Source of the DNA: Aculops lycopersici
Lineage: Eukaryota > Arthropoda > Arachnida > Trombidiformes > Eriophyidae
DNA length: 64,000 bases
Assembly (NCBI GenBank): GCA_015350385.1
Contig: WNKI01000002.1
Coordinates: 6,799,500-6,863,499, forward strand
Direction: 5' to 3'
This document shows, in pieces, positions 1 through 10,376 of the stretch (position 1 is its first letter; each line of letters opens with the position of its first letter). The notes under the pieces are model-generated. The model did not search any database. It was not told the origin of the DNA and saw nothing but the letters and a program-made list of their open reading frames with translations. The translations under genes were made by a program, and so were the position numbers.

Positions 1-646
1 CCGGTGTGAACCCGCTCGTGCCTATGGACACTAAAGATCCTATCGAATGTCTTGTCGCAGTAGCGGCACTTGAACTGGCCAGGTGCAATTTCCTGAATTT
101 CGCCCACCGACATGGAGCTCACCTTTGCCACCTCGGCAATCAACGGGTGGTTGTTATTGATGTCCTTTATTGCGCTTACCGACTTTAGGTTCAATGGCGA
201 GCCGAGTCCCTGTTGTTGTGATTGTTGTTGTTGTGGTTGCTGTTGTTGTGTTTGTTGTGATTGTTGTTGTTGTTGCTGTGGGAGTTGTTGTTGTTGCGCT
301 GAAAAGACAATCAAATTATTGGCTTGATTTAATTGATTGTTATTATTTGCATCTCTTGTTATCTTGGTCAATGTTGGATTGTTGTTGTTGTTGTTGTTGC
401 TGCTGCTGAAACTCTTCAAATTTAAAGGCTTGCCATTTTGCGACGAGGCGCCTGAGACGAGGCTGACACTTCCATTGCTTGCCACACTGATTGCAGACGA
501 AGCCGAGCTAGACGCCTGGCCACCTGTTGCTGTTTGCTGTGATGATGCTGGTGATACATTATTATTATTATTGTTGTTGTTGATGTTGTTATTGATAATA
601 TTATTATTGCTATTGCCGTTGCCGTTGTTGTTGTTATTATTGATAA

Positions 647-686
<40 letters not shown>

Positions 687-980
687 GCTGTTCAAGTTGT
701 TGCTTGCATTTGTCTGAACGCTACCATTCCCGTTGCTAGTGGTCCCATTTGAGCTTGACAACAAACTATCTGCCGACGAGCTATTTGGCGAGGTGGACTT
801 ACTTCGACTGTCGTAGGAGTCACTAGGCGACAGTGCATAGCTTGCAGTGGTTGTGGCGGCCAAGGTAATTAGACTGTTGAGTCGCTTCCACAATTCATAA
901 CAATTTGCAATCGCTCGATCTCGCTCCTCTTGCGTCTGGAGCAATTTCTTCTTCAGTTGATTTACCTCGTCGTCAGTCAT
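1..980 (-). CDS. C2H2 zinc-finger protein, N-terminal part (runs off window)
   Basis: Reading the minus strand from an ATG at 980-978, the frame stays open for 326 codons to the left edge with no stop, so the gene continues outside the window. The first ~40 residues (MTDDEVNQLKKKLLQTQEER...) are charged and probably helical or coiled-coil. They are followed by a Ser/Asn/Gln-rich low-complexity region with poly-Asn (TTG repeat at 648-688) and poly-Gln tracts. The last visible ~24 residues form a C2H2 zinc finger (FKCRYCDKTFDRIFSVHRH then ERVHT) with both Cys and both His present and a TGEKP-type linker beginning. This fits a sequence-specific nuclear transcription factor. I do not recognise the orthologue. 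A splice site inside the low-complexity part cannot be excluded, but the unbroken frame ending in a finger supports one exon. Confidence 0.8.
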
Positions 981-1761
981 CTTGTGTGTTTATATGTGTG
1001 TATATATTTTTGCGTATATATTAAATTCCTCTTGTATTGTCTAAAGTTTGTTTTGCTTTAGAGTTACAGTTATTATATAGATATATGGATTTAGTTAGTT
1101 AGCTTAGAAATATATTGGTGATATATTGATTCTGATCTGATGCCTTGATGACGATGATTATGTTTGTTTCTAGATGGATGATATTCTCTGTCTCCCTCTC
1201 TTTAGCAAGTGTAAATACTCAAATGCGAGCCAGTCAAAGACTAGGAGACTTTAGACGACGACGACGACGACGAGCCTGTTGCTTTTGCTGCCGCTGCGCT
1301 ACTGTCGACGCTCGCTGCAGACGACCTCTCGATGTGCTCTCGTGGGTCTGCGCCGCTGGGTTGAGCGGTGCGTGAAATGCACAGAGCCGAGGGGGCGAGC
1401 TGACAGATGCACCAGCCGCTGCCGCGCGTTGCACTGACTTTCCTGCTGGCCGTGTGCTGTGTGTATCGTTTTTGCTCTGTGTGATTCAAAATTGAATGAA
1501 GAAAGCAGGCATGTTTTCGATGCAAGCGCCGCGCCACGGACGAACGGCGCGTTACGTGTGCGAAAGAGTCGGCTTGCTTCTGCGGGTTCTAGCGGAGGGG
1601 CGGTCTAAAGATCAGGTCTTGATATTCGCTCTGCTCGATGCGATGCAATGGGGAGGCCGAGTCATTTAGCCCGAAGCCCGCCGCAAGCAGAGTCGAATTT
1701 AGTGCGCTCGGGGGGAGGAAGAGGGAAAACAAACTTCCATTCAATTTTGAATCACTTGTCT

Positions 1762-1803
1762 TTTAACATGGCGACCAAACGCTAGCTTTGGAAGTCTACA
1801 TTA

Positions 1804-1850
<47 letters not shown>
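1762..1850. repeat. Diverged repeat copy 1 with CA microsatellite
   Basis: TTTAACATGGCG at 1762-1773, then TTGGAAGTCT at 1788-1797, then ACTCACACAC running into a (CA)n tract at about 1806-1850. The same three blocks in the same order occur at 3147-3232, so this is one copy of a diverged duplication about 1.4 kb apart. Confidence 0.65.
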
Positions 1851-1852
<2 letters not shown>

Positions 1853-3146
1853 ACTCACACTCGAGCAGCACAATGAAGCTGAAGCATGCGCGCAAATTCC
1901 ACTGCACTTGGCCCAACTTGTGCTCCCCTGCCTTGGCCAAACTGGACCGCTCTGCGCAGGTAGGCGTGCCGGGTGCGCGCAAAGTCCAGTCAGTAGTCTG
2001 TGGTCGCTGATGTGGAGAGTTGTTGCACTTGCTGCAGGCTACCGCCCAAGCAACAGGCAACTTGCTCCTTCCACTTGCTCTATGACTGGCCACTCTGATT
2101 TAGGCTGAAGTCAGAGTAGAAAAACGCGCGCGCGCGCAGTAGAAGCAACAGTTGGAACTTCGGACACCAGGACAACGGCCAGGGCAATTTTTGTTTACTG
2201 ACGACTTAGGAGGCATATGAGGTGAGGTCCAGTTTTGCAGTCCGCGTGAGAAAAATCCCCTACCCCGAAAAGGGAAAAAGAGGGGAAAGATCGTCTTTTT
2301 CCAGCTCGGTGGCTCACTTACTCAACACAGCTCTTAGTTGCGTGTTCGGGTGAGTCCGCTCACGCCTCTTCACATGGCCTAAGCGGCGCAAACGGGGAAT
2401 CTCTATGCACTGCAGAGAAATAAAGTGAATACGAGTGGATTGAACCTAAAAATGAAGCATACAAAGAAGAGACGCTTTATAGCACACAGAGGAGGTTCGA
2501 ACCACCACCAATCAACACACTCGCGGGACTTTGCCTGTTGCTCATTCGGGTGCCGGTAGCCCGCGAGCGCCGCCACAGCCGCCCTCATCATCTGATTTAG
2601 TACCAGAAATGCCGCTAGAGGCGCGTTCATCAGGAAAGGCGATTTTCTCACACGCAATGGGAAAATGATAGAAAGATAGAAGGGCAGAGCTGTCGATTCA
2701 TTCCAGTTACGATGGCTCTTTAGAAAATTTTCGTGTGCCCTAAAAATAACCACAGCTCACCGCCGCGTGCTGACCCGTGCGACAGCACGCACGCTCTCGC
2801 AGCCCTGAAGCCGGGCTGTCTGTGTGCTTGAGCGTTGAGCTGTGCGTGTGTGCGCGCGAGCGCGCGCGCTCCGTTCGTCGTCGCTGTCAGCCAGCCCGGC
2901 GACGCTCGCTGACTTACTGCCTGTCCGTCTGTTTGTCTATCCACTATGCGTTTGGCCCGCGACAGGAGCAGAAACAGGGACGTGGCGCCGCGCGGCGCGG
3001 TGGTGAATCCGAAGCGCTGCGAGCAGTGGATAGCGGCGGCGTAGGCTGCTAGCGCCTTCGTGCTTGCGGTTGTTGCTCGCGTAGCAGTCGTGTGGTAGTT
3101 GCTCTCGATGTCGATGTTGTTGTTGTTGTTGCTATTACTAGTGTCG

Positions 3147-3232
3147 TTTAACATGGCGGCCCAACGCGACGCACCATTGGAAGTCTCTCACTGTCTCCAT
3201 ATAACTCACACACACACACACACACACACACA
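3147..3232. repeat. Diverged repeat copy 2 with CA microsatellite
   Basis: TTTAACATGGCG at 3147-3158, TTGGAAGTCT at 3177-3186, then ACTCACACAC and (CA)n at about 3207-3232. Spacing between the shared blocks differs by a few bases from copy 1, consistent with an old duplication. Confidence 0.65.
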
Positions 3233-4221
3233 AGTGGAAAGCCAGCGCGGCGTTGTTGCGCGCGCGCTACTTTTGCATTAATTACTGCGCCCCGGAATCT
3301 GGTTGCGCCCAACACTGAGGCGCACTGCTAATAGCAAAACGCGCCATCGACCGATAAGCCAACCCGCGTTCTACACGCCGCCCGTCGTCGTCGTCGCGGT
3401 TGTTGACGTTGTTGTTGATTCTGACGGTTGTTGGCCATGTTGTTGCGCAACTAAAAGGCTGGCTTGCCAGCTTGCTGACAGTCGCCGTGGTCGCTGGCGG
3501 CGGCTGGCCACGTTGCACTTGGTGGCGCGAGTGCCGCGCTGGAGTCACGGGGGATCAGTGGAAACAGTAACAGTATTACACTTGCTGCCTTTGCTCCTCT
3601 CGCAAACTCCCTCTATCTCTTGCTCTCGCCCTCCGCCTATTCGGTTGCAATGGTCGCAAAAACAGACGCGCAATCGACGTTCCGTGACCGTCGTCGCCAT
3701 CGCCGTTGCCGATGCCATTAGTGTGAGGAGGATACGCTCGCCTCCTGCTCTTTCTAAGCAAATCTCGATTTTTTCCCCATATGGGCCACAAGTCGAGAGC
3801 TAATCTCTAGGCTACCACTGCACTGTAGCCACCAGTCATCGTCGTGTGCGAAATACGCGTTACACGTGCGCAGGCACACGAAATTTATACTCTCCATGTT
3901 GTTTGGGATCAAAATGAGCGAGCGGCTCCGCACGCCACCTGTAAGAGTTGAAATGAAACTGAACGGCTCATTAATTTACCTGTGGATTGTTTGACTTAGT
4001 GATTTTATTAATCGTCGTTGCAAATTCACTCCTCTCTCTCTCTCTAGCCTCAGATCGCTTCTCATTCAAGCTCATAACTTCCAGCTCTCGACACACAAAA
4101 CCCGAGTGCTAGTCGATGAAGTGTGTGATTCAAACCGGAAGCTCGTATTCGCCTTTTACATTTCAAATCATCATTGGCTTCTTTTTTCGCTGTGAATCTT
4201 GAGAAAGAAAAACGAAAAACG

Positions 4222-4729
4222 TCACTCTGAGATCTTGTTCTCGAGAAAAGCTTGCTTTTTCTTACTAAACTTTTTGTTGAATTCTTGTTTTCTGCTCGGG
4301 TTCAAGCTTGAGCTTGAGCTGGATCTCAACGAATTCGCCTTGAGCAAGTCTTCAGTCTTTTGTAACGGACTCAAAGTTGTGGTCCTGTTCTGGTCGTCAT
4401 CGTGGTCGTCGTCATCTGTAACTAATTTGACGTTCAAAGGCAATGGCTGCTGCCCAATGATGCTAATAATGTCCAATTTGTCCAGATACTTGCGATGATC
4501 CGTTTGGCCAACTGCGTCTGCTAATCCGCTGTGCTCAACTTCCACCTGTTGCGTCGAGGGCCTGCCTCGAGCTTGAGGTGTGAGTGACAAAGCAATAAAA
4601 ATGACAACTAGTGCTAGAGACAACCCAATTAGTTGGTTGTTATTGAAGATCAAATGATGGTTATCTCACTTAGAATTGGTGTCTCACATGTCACTTACCT
4701 GTAATCATCAACTTGAGGTTAACTGCCAT
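4222..4729 (-). CDS. Secreted peptide precursor, two exons
   Basis: Exon 1 is 4699-4729 (MAVNLKLMIT plus one base) and ends at a GTAAGT donor. The 85-bp intron 4614-4698 ends TCTCTAG. Exon 2 is 4222-4613. Phases match exactly (G|CA gives Ala), producing 140 residues. The join creates a good signal peptide (MAVNLKLMITALVVIFIALS, cleavage expected near ARG-RP), which neither exon has alone. The mature part begins RPSTQQVEVEHSGLADAV, then HRKYLDKLD, an Asp-rich stretch, a Ser run and a Lys-rich tail with dibasic sites. Size and layout suggest a neuropeptide or other secreted precursor. The start (RP..., then YLxxLD) faintly recalls neuropeptide F, but no RPRFG amidation motif follows, so I do not assign it. 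An in-frame TAG lies upstream of the chosen ATG. Confidence 0.6.
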
Positions 4730-5850
4730 CTTTGCCTTTGGTTCTTCTTGAGCGATTTGACCAAGTTGCTACGTTGTGTGTCGATTGATTAATGCAGACG
4801 GGATTAGGCGAGAGTAAAAAGTTAAATTGATCATTGTTAGCTGATGAATCGAGAGAGGAGACAAACAAATTAGAAGATGTGAATGGGAGATAGAGAGGTT
4901 CGTGATCTTGGAAGACGGGCAAACAACGTTGTGATCGATGGAGATGATGACAACAAGACCAAGGCGGGCGACCATGAAACTCAAGGTTCCGCTTTGTCTA
5001 TCCATCTGTCTGTCTGTTTGTCATCGACAATCGTTTATTTTCTTCTTGAGCCATTGGATGATCACCGCGTGCGAAGTTGACTTGGATCTTTGGGCAACCT
5101 AGAGCTCGAGGTTGCAACTACAAGATCAATAGAAACTGGATTCCAACGCCATCTTTTAGTGGCCAGCTCAACTTGACTGCCGACGATAATGATTCAACTT
5201 GAGCTCGCGGAACAGTTGACTCTTTGCTGAGGCAACAAAGTTTTAAAATTTTATTGCCCCGCCTCAATCATCGTTGCTATGCAAGGCAAACCGACGCTGA
5301 TGAAGCTGATGCCGCAATCGTTGGCAATCAAGTGGCTGCTGCAGCGGCAAGAGCCACACAGCAGCCACTTGTTGACGGTTATTTATAGTGATGGCGTCGA
5401 GTTTATTGGCTGCATAGCTGCAACATTAATGGCACTACAACCAATGCCGCCGCCACTGCAGACGACGACGAGCAGCTCGCGTTGCGCTTGGCACAATGAA
5501 CATCATAGAGTGGCCGCCAAGCTAGCTGTACACATTTTGCCGCTTCCTAGTCCGTGTTGTCGGTGGTGTCGCTAGTGTTTTCATTGCCTCCAACGCTGCG
5601 GCGTCAGGCAACTCGGTGGCCCAGTTTGCCCGGCGTCTGTCTCCGCAAAAGTTGAAGCTGCAACTTTATTTGCTATCGCACTGGCAGCAACCATCGACAA
5701 CAACAACACCAACACGTTAAAACTAAACAAGCCTCCGCCTCCACGGCAAACTGCGGCATTGATATTGGCCGATGGCTTCCTCTGGATCTTTGAAGCGAGG
5801 GATAAATATATAACATATATGTCTTTATATATGCGGAGAAAGAGATAGAT

Positions 5851-5878
5851 GAGGAGGAGGAGGAGGAGGAGGAGGAGG
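5851..5878. repeat. (GAG)n microsatellite
   Basis: Nine consecutive GAG/AGG units, directly visible. Confidence 0.9.
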
Positions 5879-6423
5879 CAAGCAAATGAAAGAGTATACA
5901 AAACTCAATTGTTGCCGAGTCTCTCATTCACCAACAACAAGCAACAGCAAGTGAACCAAACCGAGTAATTGTATTAGCTTATGGACTTTCGTCCCCCGCC
6001 GTCCGTAACCTCAACCAATTGTTGCCCCGGCGCTCAGACCTTGTGTTGGTGAGTGCGATTAATGCAACGATTGTGCTTGCTTCTTTTGCTATCTCATCTA
6101 GTGTATTGTTGTCGTTGTGCGTGCCCTAGCGAGCATTTTCTATGGTTAGCTTTTGCAAACTTTTCATCTTGCCACTTGCTAGTTTGTTGTTAAAGTGACA
6201 CAGAAACCATTCAATTAGTAAGCGAGCGAGCGAGCGAGACATAATTTATCTTACCAATCAATCAAGTCAACTTGGGTGCTCTTATTGGGCCACATTATGC
6301 GCGACCGTATGCTTCAACTCTAATTGCAAAGCTCAACAAACATACAACTTTTACCTCTACCATCGAAACATTGACTTTGAACAAGACAAAGGCAGGCAGA
6401 AAAACTCTATGCTCTCAGTGAAT

Positions 6424-6457
6424 AGAATATTATAATAGCTGCCTATTATAATATTCT
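6424..6457. repeat. Perfect 15-bp inverted repeat, 4-nt loop
   Basis: Left arm 6424-6438 (AGAATATTATAATAG), loop CTGC, right arm 6443-6457 is its exact reverse complement. It lies about 190 bp upstream of the helicase ATG. Confidence 0.9.
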
Positions 6458-6648
6458 GGCCAAAGTCATCAGCAGCCGCTGAGACTAAGGTGTAGACCGA
6501 TTTTTTCAAGTTCCCCAAGTCCAACATTCAAGCCAATCAACGAGCCTCTCAAGCGAGAAAAGTTTATAGTCCGTTTAAAATTCCATCGCAAATATAATTA
6601 GATTGCTATTATAAATTGAACAAACTGGACCAATACTTGGACCTAGCG

Positions 6649-8913
6649 ATGGATTTGACACCAGTCAAGCAATGGATTCATCGGAAGCGGAACAGGCAAT
6701 TCAAGAAAGTGACTCGGGTCTATGCTGAGAAATTGAAACAGGTTGTCGCCGAAGAGACAAGGGAACGGGCAGACGAGATTAAATTGACCTCAATTCTGAT
6801 TCAAATCAAAGATGATGATGAACGTGAAAAATTATATGGTATCACAATTGATCGGTCCTCGTTGCCTGACGCTAAACTTGGTGACGATATTTTGCTTCGG
6901 CAACATTCGCAGCACGTGGTTGCTACCGGTAGTATAATTTACCTAGATAGTGATTTAATCAAGATCAAATTTCACAAAAAGTTTCATTATAAATCAGAGA
7001 TCATCAACGAGCAGAGACTGTTCACACTCAAGTTTGATGGACACTCTATTGTTGATCGCGAGAGAAAAATCAACAGGTCGCTATCGAAATTTAACACTTT
7101 CACTCGCTCCCTTGAAATTCAAAAGTGTCTCTTGGGATATTATAGTGATTGGACCAATGAGAAGCACTCTAAGGCTAGAGTGGTTGGATTCGATGGACTT
7201 CAAGGGCCACGAGGTTCCGATCAAACTCTAGCGATTACTCGTTCATTGAAGAATCGGATATCGTTGATTGAGGGTGTTGCAGGTAGCGGGAAAACTCTAA
7301 TGGCTGCAAATTTGGCCTGCTCTTCGAGTAAACTACGCAAATGCCGAGTGTTGCTTTGCTCGCCCATTCAAGCTACAGTTGATAAGTTGGCCGAGTTAAT
7401 CTCTCGAGCTGAAGGGGTTAAAGTTGTTCAAATTAGAGATGGTTTCTTCAAACAAGATAGAAGAAGGGTGTTGGATAAAAAGAAGAGTAAATCAACTTAT
7501 GTAAATAAAATGATAGCAACAGAGGCCGATTACACTTTGGACAAGATGATCGACGAGGCCATTTATGCGATCGGTTGGAATAACTATAGGAGGGTATTGA
7601 AACCGATTAAAGTTCCTGATGCTAAATTGGACATTCAAGCCAAGAGGCTAGTACAAATGAGATCGCCTTGGTTACGATCCAAAGTGTCGAGGCAAATTTT
7701 AGACGAGGCAGATGTCGTCTGCTGCACCCTAGATCAAGCAGGAAGTGCTGATTTGACAGCCATCAAATTCGGAATGCTAATCATAGACGATGCTCAAGTG
7801 GCAAAGGAAGCTGATTGTATGATTCCCATGATGTTAAAGGGAATTAAACAGGTTACCTTGCTAAGCGACATGCGCCGTGACATCCGGTTGTCGAGATCAA
7901 TCTCACCATCATCGTTAGATAATAGGGAAATACTCTTAAGTGAAGAAGAATTATCATCAAACTCTTGGTCAAAGACAAACTCATCAACAAGTGAAACTGC
8001 CTCTATGAGAGTCAAAAAGGTTAACTCTGTCAGATCTAAACCTGAAGCAAATTCAAAAGCGAGAATAAGAACGAAAGAGATGCAAATGCGACAAGTTATA
8101 TACCTCACGGGATATCCATGTGAGGGCAATAGAAATATGAACAAGTTACTTTCGCAAAAAGAAAAACAAAAGAAACAATCAAGAGGACATTATATTAATG
8201 TTGAATCGAATTTCCTTGAGCCAGGTGGTCTATTTGAACGCTTACTCTCCATGGGTCTCGCCGCAGTTGCGTTAAAGTATCAATTTAGAATGCACAAAAC
8301 TTTAGCTGCCTTTGCCAATCATCACTTTTACATGTCGAGGCTAGAAACTGACCGGGAGGCAAATAACCAATTAGCAAAACGAATTAGAAATGATTTGCTA
8401 GCCAACCCAACAAACTTTAATTGGCTTCCCAAGCGCGACTGTCTAACTGCTATCTTTGACACTCGAGGAACAGGTAAGCTGATCAATGAAACCGCCGCCA
8501 ATTTAGCGAACAAGTTGATGATTGATGAGAATGTAGCAAGGCAAAAGATTGGCATTCTCATCAACATCAAACCAATATCGAATTCCTATCTTGGTTTCGG
8601 AGACATAGTGCCCGAGATGGTCGACAATTTTGTTGGCCAGGAGCGAGACTTTATAATACTAGCCTGTCATAATTCGAATCAAAACAACGACTCTGATTTC
8701 CTAAAAGACAATATTGATCTTCAAGTTGCCTTAACAAGAGCTCGTTTAGGATTATTTATAGTTGCAGATTTGAGTAATGTGATCGATGAAACTGAAGATA
8801 AAAACGGAGACTCGCTGCCTATGAGCTCTTTGACTCAAAATCAAACCAACGACTATTGCAAGAGCTGGCAAAAGTTAGTTCAATATTACAAAAAGAATCA
8901 ACTAGTTGCCTGA
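6649..8913 (+). CDS. UPF1-like superfamily 1 helicase, intronless
   Basis: The frame is open from 6616 but the first ATG is at 6649, giving 754 residues. All SF1 motifs are present in order: Walker A GVAGSGKT (around residue 208), motif II IIDDAQ (around 378, usually DEAQ), QFRMH (around 543, usually QYRMHP), VDNFVGQERD (around 658, usually VDxFQGxExD) and VALTRAR (around 693). The N-terminal ~200 residues resemble the accessory beta-barrel and linker of UPF1/IGHMBP2-like enzymes. About 90 Ser/Lys-rich residues are inserted after motif II. Such proteins are ATP-dependent 5'-3' RNA/DNA helicases; I see no CH domain, R3H or AN1 finger that would identify UPF1 or IGHMBP2. The replaced Glu in motif II and Gln in motif V suggest a divergent, possibly impaired member. 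An upstream exon cannot be excluded. Confidence 0.8.
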   Translation: MDLTPVKQWIHRKRNRQFKKVTRVYAEKLKQVVAEETRERADEIKLTSILIQIKDDDEREKLYGITIDRSSLPDAKLGDDILLRQHSQHVVATGSIIYLDSDLIKIKFHKKFHYKSEIINEQRLFTLKFDGHSIVDRERKINRSLSKFNTFTRSLEIQKCLLGYYSDWTNEKHSKARVVGFDGLQGPRGSDQTLAITRSLKNRISLIEGVAGSGKTLMAANLACSSSKLRKCRVLLCSPIQATVDKLAELISRAEGVKVVQIRDGFFKQDRRRVLDKKKSKSTYVNKMIATEADYTLDKMIDEAIYAIGWNNYRRVLKPIKVPDAKLDIQAKRLVQMRSPWLRSKVSRQILDEADVVCCTLDQAGSADLTAIKFGMLIIDDAQVAKEADCMIPMMLKGIKQVTLLSDMRRDIRLSRSISPSSLDNREILLSEEELSSNSWSKTNSSTSETASMRVKKVNSVRSKPEANSKARIRTKEMQMRQVIYLTGYPCEGNRNMNKLLSQKEKQKKQSRGHYINVESNFLEPGGLFERLLSMGLAAVALKYQFRMHKTLAAFANHHFYMSRLETDREANNQLAKRIRNDLLANPTNFNWLPKRDCLTAIFDTRGTGKLINETAANLANKLMIDENVARQKIGILINIKPISNSYLGFGDIVPEMVDNFVGQERDFIILACHNSNQNNDSDFLKDNIDLQVALTRARLGLFIVADLSNVIDETEDKNGDSLPMSSLTQNQTNDYCKSWQKLVQYYKKNQLVA

Positions 8914-9062
8914 AGTTTTCCATTCAATAATTACCCCTAAAGATATGGAATTATATGTTAGTGAAAAGTCATTGTACTCACCTATTGTGCCATAATATTA
9001 AGAAGTGTTGAAATGTTAATGAAAATCCAACTGCCTTAAATGGTATCATGAATGATCAAGGG

Positions 9063-10376
9063 TTAAACTCTAAGTAACTCCAGGTAGTTTTCGTATCCGA
9101 TTGCAATCCAATCCGGCCGAGAGCCTGACCAACTGATCACGTTGATCTTACCGTTTGCTTTGTAAGCTAATAACGGCTCTTCTATTGGCTCGGGCAGTTT
9201 TTTTAGTTCCCAAATTAAAGCTTGTTGGTCGTCACCAGCTGAGCAAATGTGATGACCTGAATGTGGAGCCCAAGAGATTGAATTCAGGTTGTCGCTGCGA
9301 TTTGATAATCTTGTTAAAACTTTACCTGGACTCCTGACGTCGAGTAGTATGATGTCGTTTGAATCCATTGCAAAGGAGGCAACCAAATTTTCATCCTTCT
9401 TACAGCAAGCCACTCTAACAAAAGCTTTGCGATCATGAGACATTGATATGCGATCATGATCCTCGTACAAGACTGTAGATGTCCTGAGAAATCTCAAATC
9501 AAATTGCCGAATTGACCCGTCGCCGCCTGCCGTTACAAATACATCACGGCCACCTGAGAGTCGACTAAAAGATATGTCATAAACTTGATGATCATGAGCA
9601 ACCAATTGGCTTCTTAATTTTCCGCTGGTAGTTTTAGTATCTAAAGTAGAAATTGAATCGGTGAGTTTCTTGGTTTCTATGTCCCATATGGCGCACGTGG
9701 TGTCGACACTCGAAGTTACTATCAAGCTTGGATCTATTTCGTTCCAATCGAATGAAGTTAATGGGGCACAATATTTTGCCCCCTGGCTGGCATTCAGTAA
9801 ACATTCAAGATTAACCTCAACTCCTAACTCTTGAGATCCATCGCTATCACAGTTTTGAGTTTGAGATTGGTTTTGGGTTTGACTTGATTGGTTGACACGC
9901 CAAATTCTCAAGTAGTCGGCAGTGGTCGCTAAAAGCTGCGGTATTATACCTTGTCCTTGAGTATCTTTTGGGATCCAAAGAACCTTTGTAGCGGGATATG
10001 GGTGCTCAAAGGTTGAAATGCAATGTAATTCTTCATTGTAGGAGTCCTTATCTAATCTTACAAGTTGGACGTAATTCTTGTAGTTTTCTCTGTAACTTGC
10101 TAGCGCTAAATCAAAACCATTTCTTGTCTCATTGGACCAAGCTACTGAGGATACAAGCCAATCAGCTTGATACCTATAAACCTCCCTCTTCTTTGGTTTG
10201 TTGGATATACTGGTCAACTGGCCGCTGGTCAAGTTGGATCCCGGTTGGCTACCTGTCACTGATGACTGATTATGGGCAAGGTTTTCGTTGCTTGTAAATC
10301 CATCGATACTGCCAATAAATCGTCGGCCTGGAACTCGGGGCGATAATAGATCGCGGATGGGATCAATGGACGACAT
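9063..10376 (-). CDS. DCAF7: DCAF7/WDR68 (wings apart) WD40-repeat protein
   Basis: Start chosen at the ATG ending at 10376 (MSSIDPIRDLLS), giving 437 residues; an earlier in-frame ATG (at 10439) would add 21 hydrophobic residues. From about residue 67 the sequence aligns end to end with DCAF7: KKREVYRYQADW, FEHPYPATKVLWIP, LATTADYLRIWRV, CAPLTSFDWNEIDPSLI, SSVDTTCAIWDIET, YDISFSRLSGGRDVF, WAPHSGHHICSAGDDQQALIW, ending YLELLRV. The family is a beta-propeller scaffold that binds DYRK/HIPK kinases and serves as a CUL4-DDB1 substrate receptor. Usual length is about 342 residues, so there is an extra polar N-terminus of roughly 70-90 residues and an Asn/Gln insertion. It is intronless and clearly more divergent than is usual for this highly conserved family, so it could be a duplicated or retrotransposed copy. 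It is convergent with the helicase, 149 bp apart. Confidence 0.85.
   Translation of the reverse strand: MSSIDPIRDLLSPRVPGRRFIGSIDGFTSNENLAHNQSSVTGSQPGSNLTSGQLTSISNKPKKREVYRYQADWLVSSVAWSNETRNGFDLALASYRENYKNYVQLVRLDKDSYNEELHCISTFEHPYPATKVLWIPKDTQGQGIIPQLLATTADYLRIWRVNQSSQTQNQSQTQNCDSDGSQELGVEVNLECLLNASQGAKYCAPLTSFDWNEIDPSLIVTSSVDTTCAIWDIETKKLTDSISTLDTKTTSGKLRSQLVAHDHQVYDISFSRLSGGRDVFVTAGGDGSIRQFDLRFLRTSTVLYEDHDRISMSHDRKAFVRVACCKKDENLVASFAMDSNDIILLDVRSPGKVLTRLSNRSDNLNSISWAPHSGHHICSAGDDQQALIWELKKLPEPIEEPLLAYKANGKINVISWSGSRPDWIAIGYENYLELLRV

Larger units (their letters stand above)
981..4221. other. Upstream/intergenic region of the zinc-finger gene, no coding gene seen
   Basis: About 3.2 kb without a convincing ORF. 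It is CpG-rich and contains alternating CG tracts (about 2124-2138 and 2851-2870), a (GAC)n tract at 1254-1273, two CA microsatellites and a diverged repeated block described separately. It most likely holds the 5' UTR and promoter of the minus-strand zinc-finger gene and perhaps the 3' flank of the gene at 4222. ORFs of 90-166 codons here lie on both strands at once, have biased composition and no recognisable domain, so I treat them as non-coding. Confidence 0.5.
4730..6648. other. Intergenic region, no gene recognised
   Basis: About 1.9 kb between the secreted-peptide gene (transcribed leftward) and the helicase (transcribed rightward), so it should hold both promoters. It contains a (GAG)n tract at 5851-5878, a (GAGC)n tract at 6221-6238 and a perfect AT-rich hairpin at 6424-6457. 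Short ORFs here look like compositional noise. Confidence 0.5.

Noticed and set aside
2490..2510. GGTTCGAACC, a possible tRNA B box
   Set aside because: No A box or cloverleaf on either strand around it; the palindrome alone is not evidence.
3303..3803. 166-codon plus-strand ORF
   Set aside because: Lies in CpG-rich DNA, has Arg/Val/Ser-biased composition, overlaps open frames on the other strand and shows no domain or splice context.
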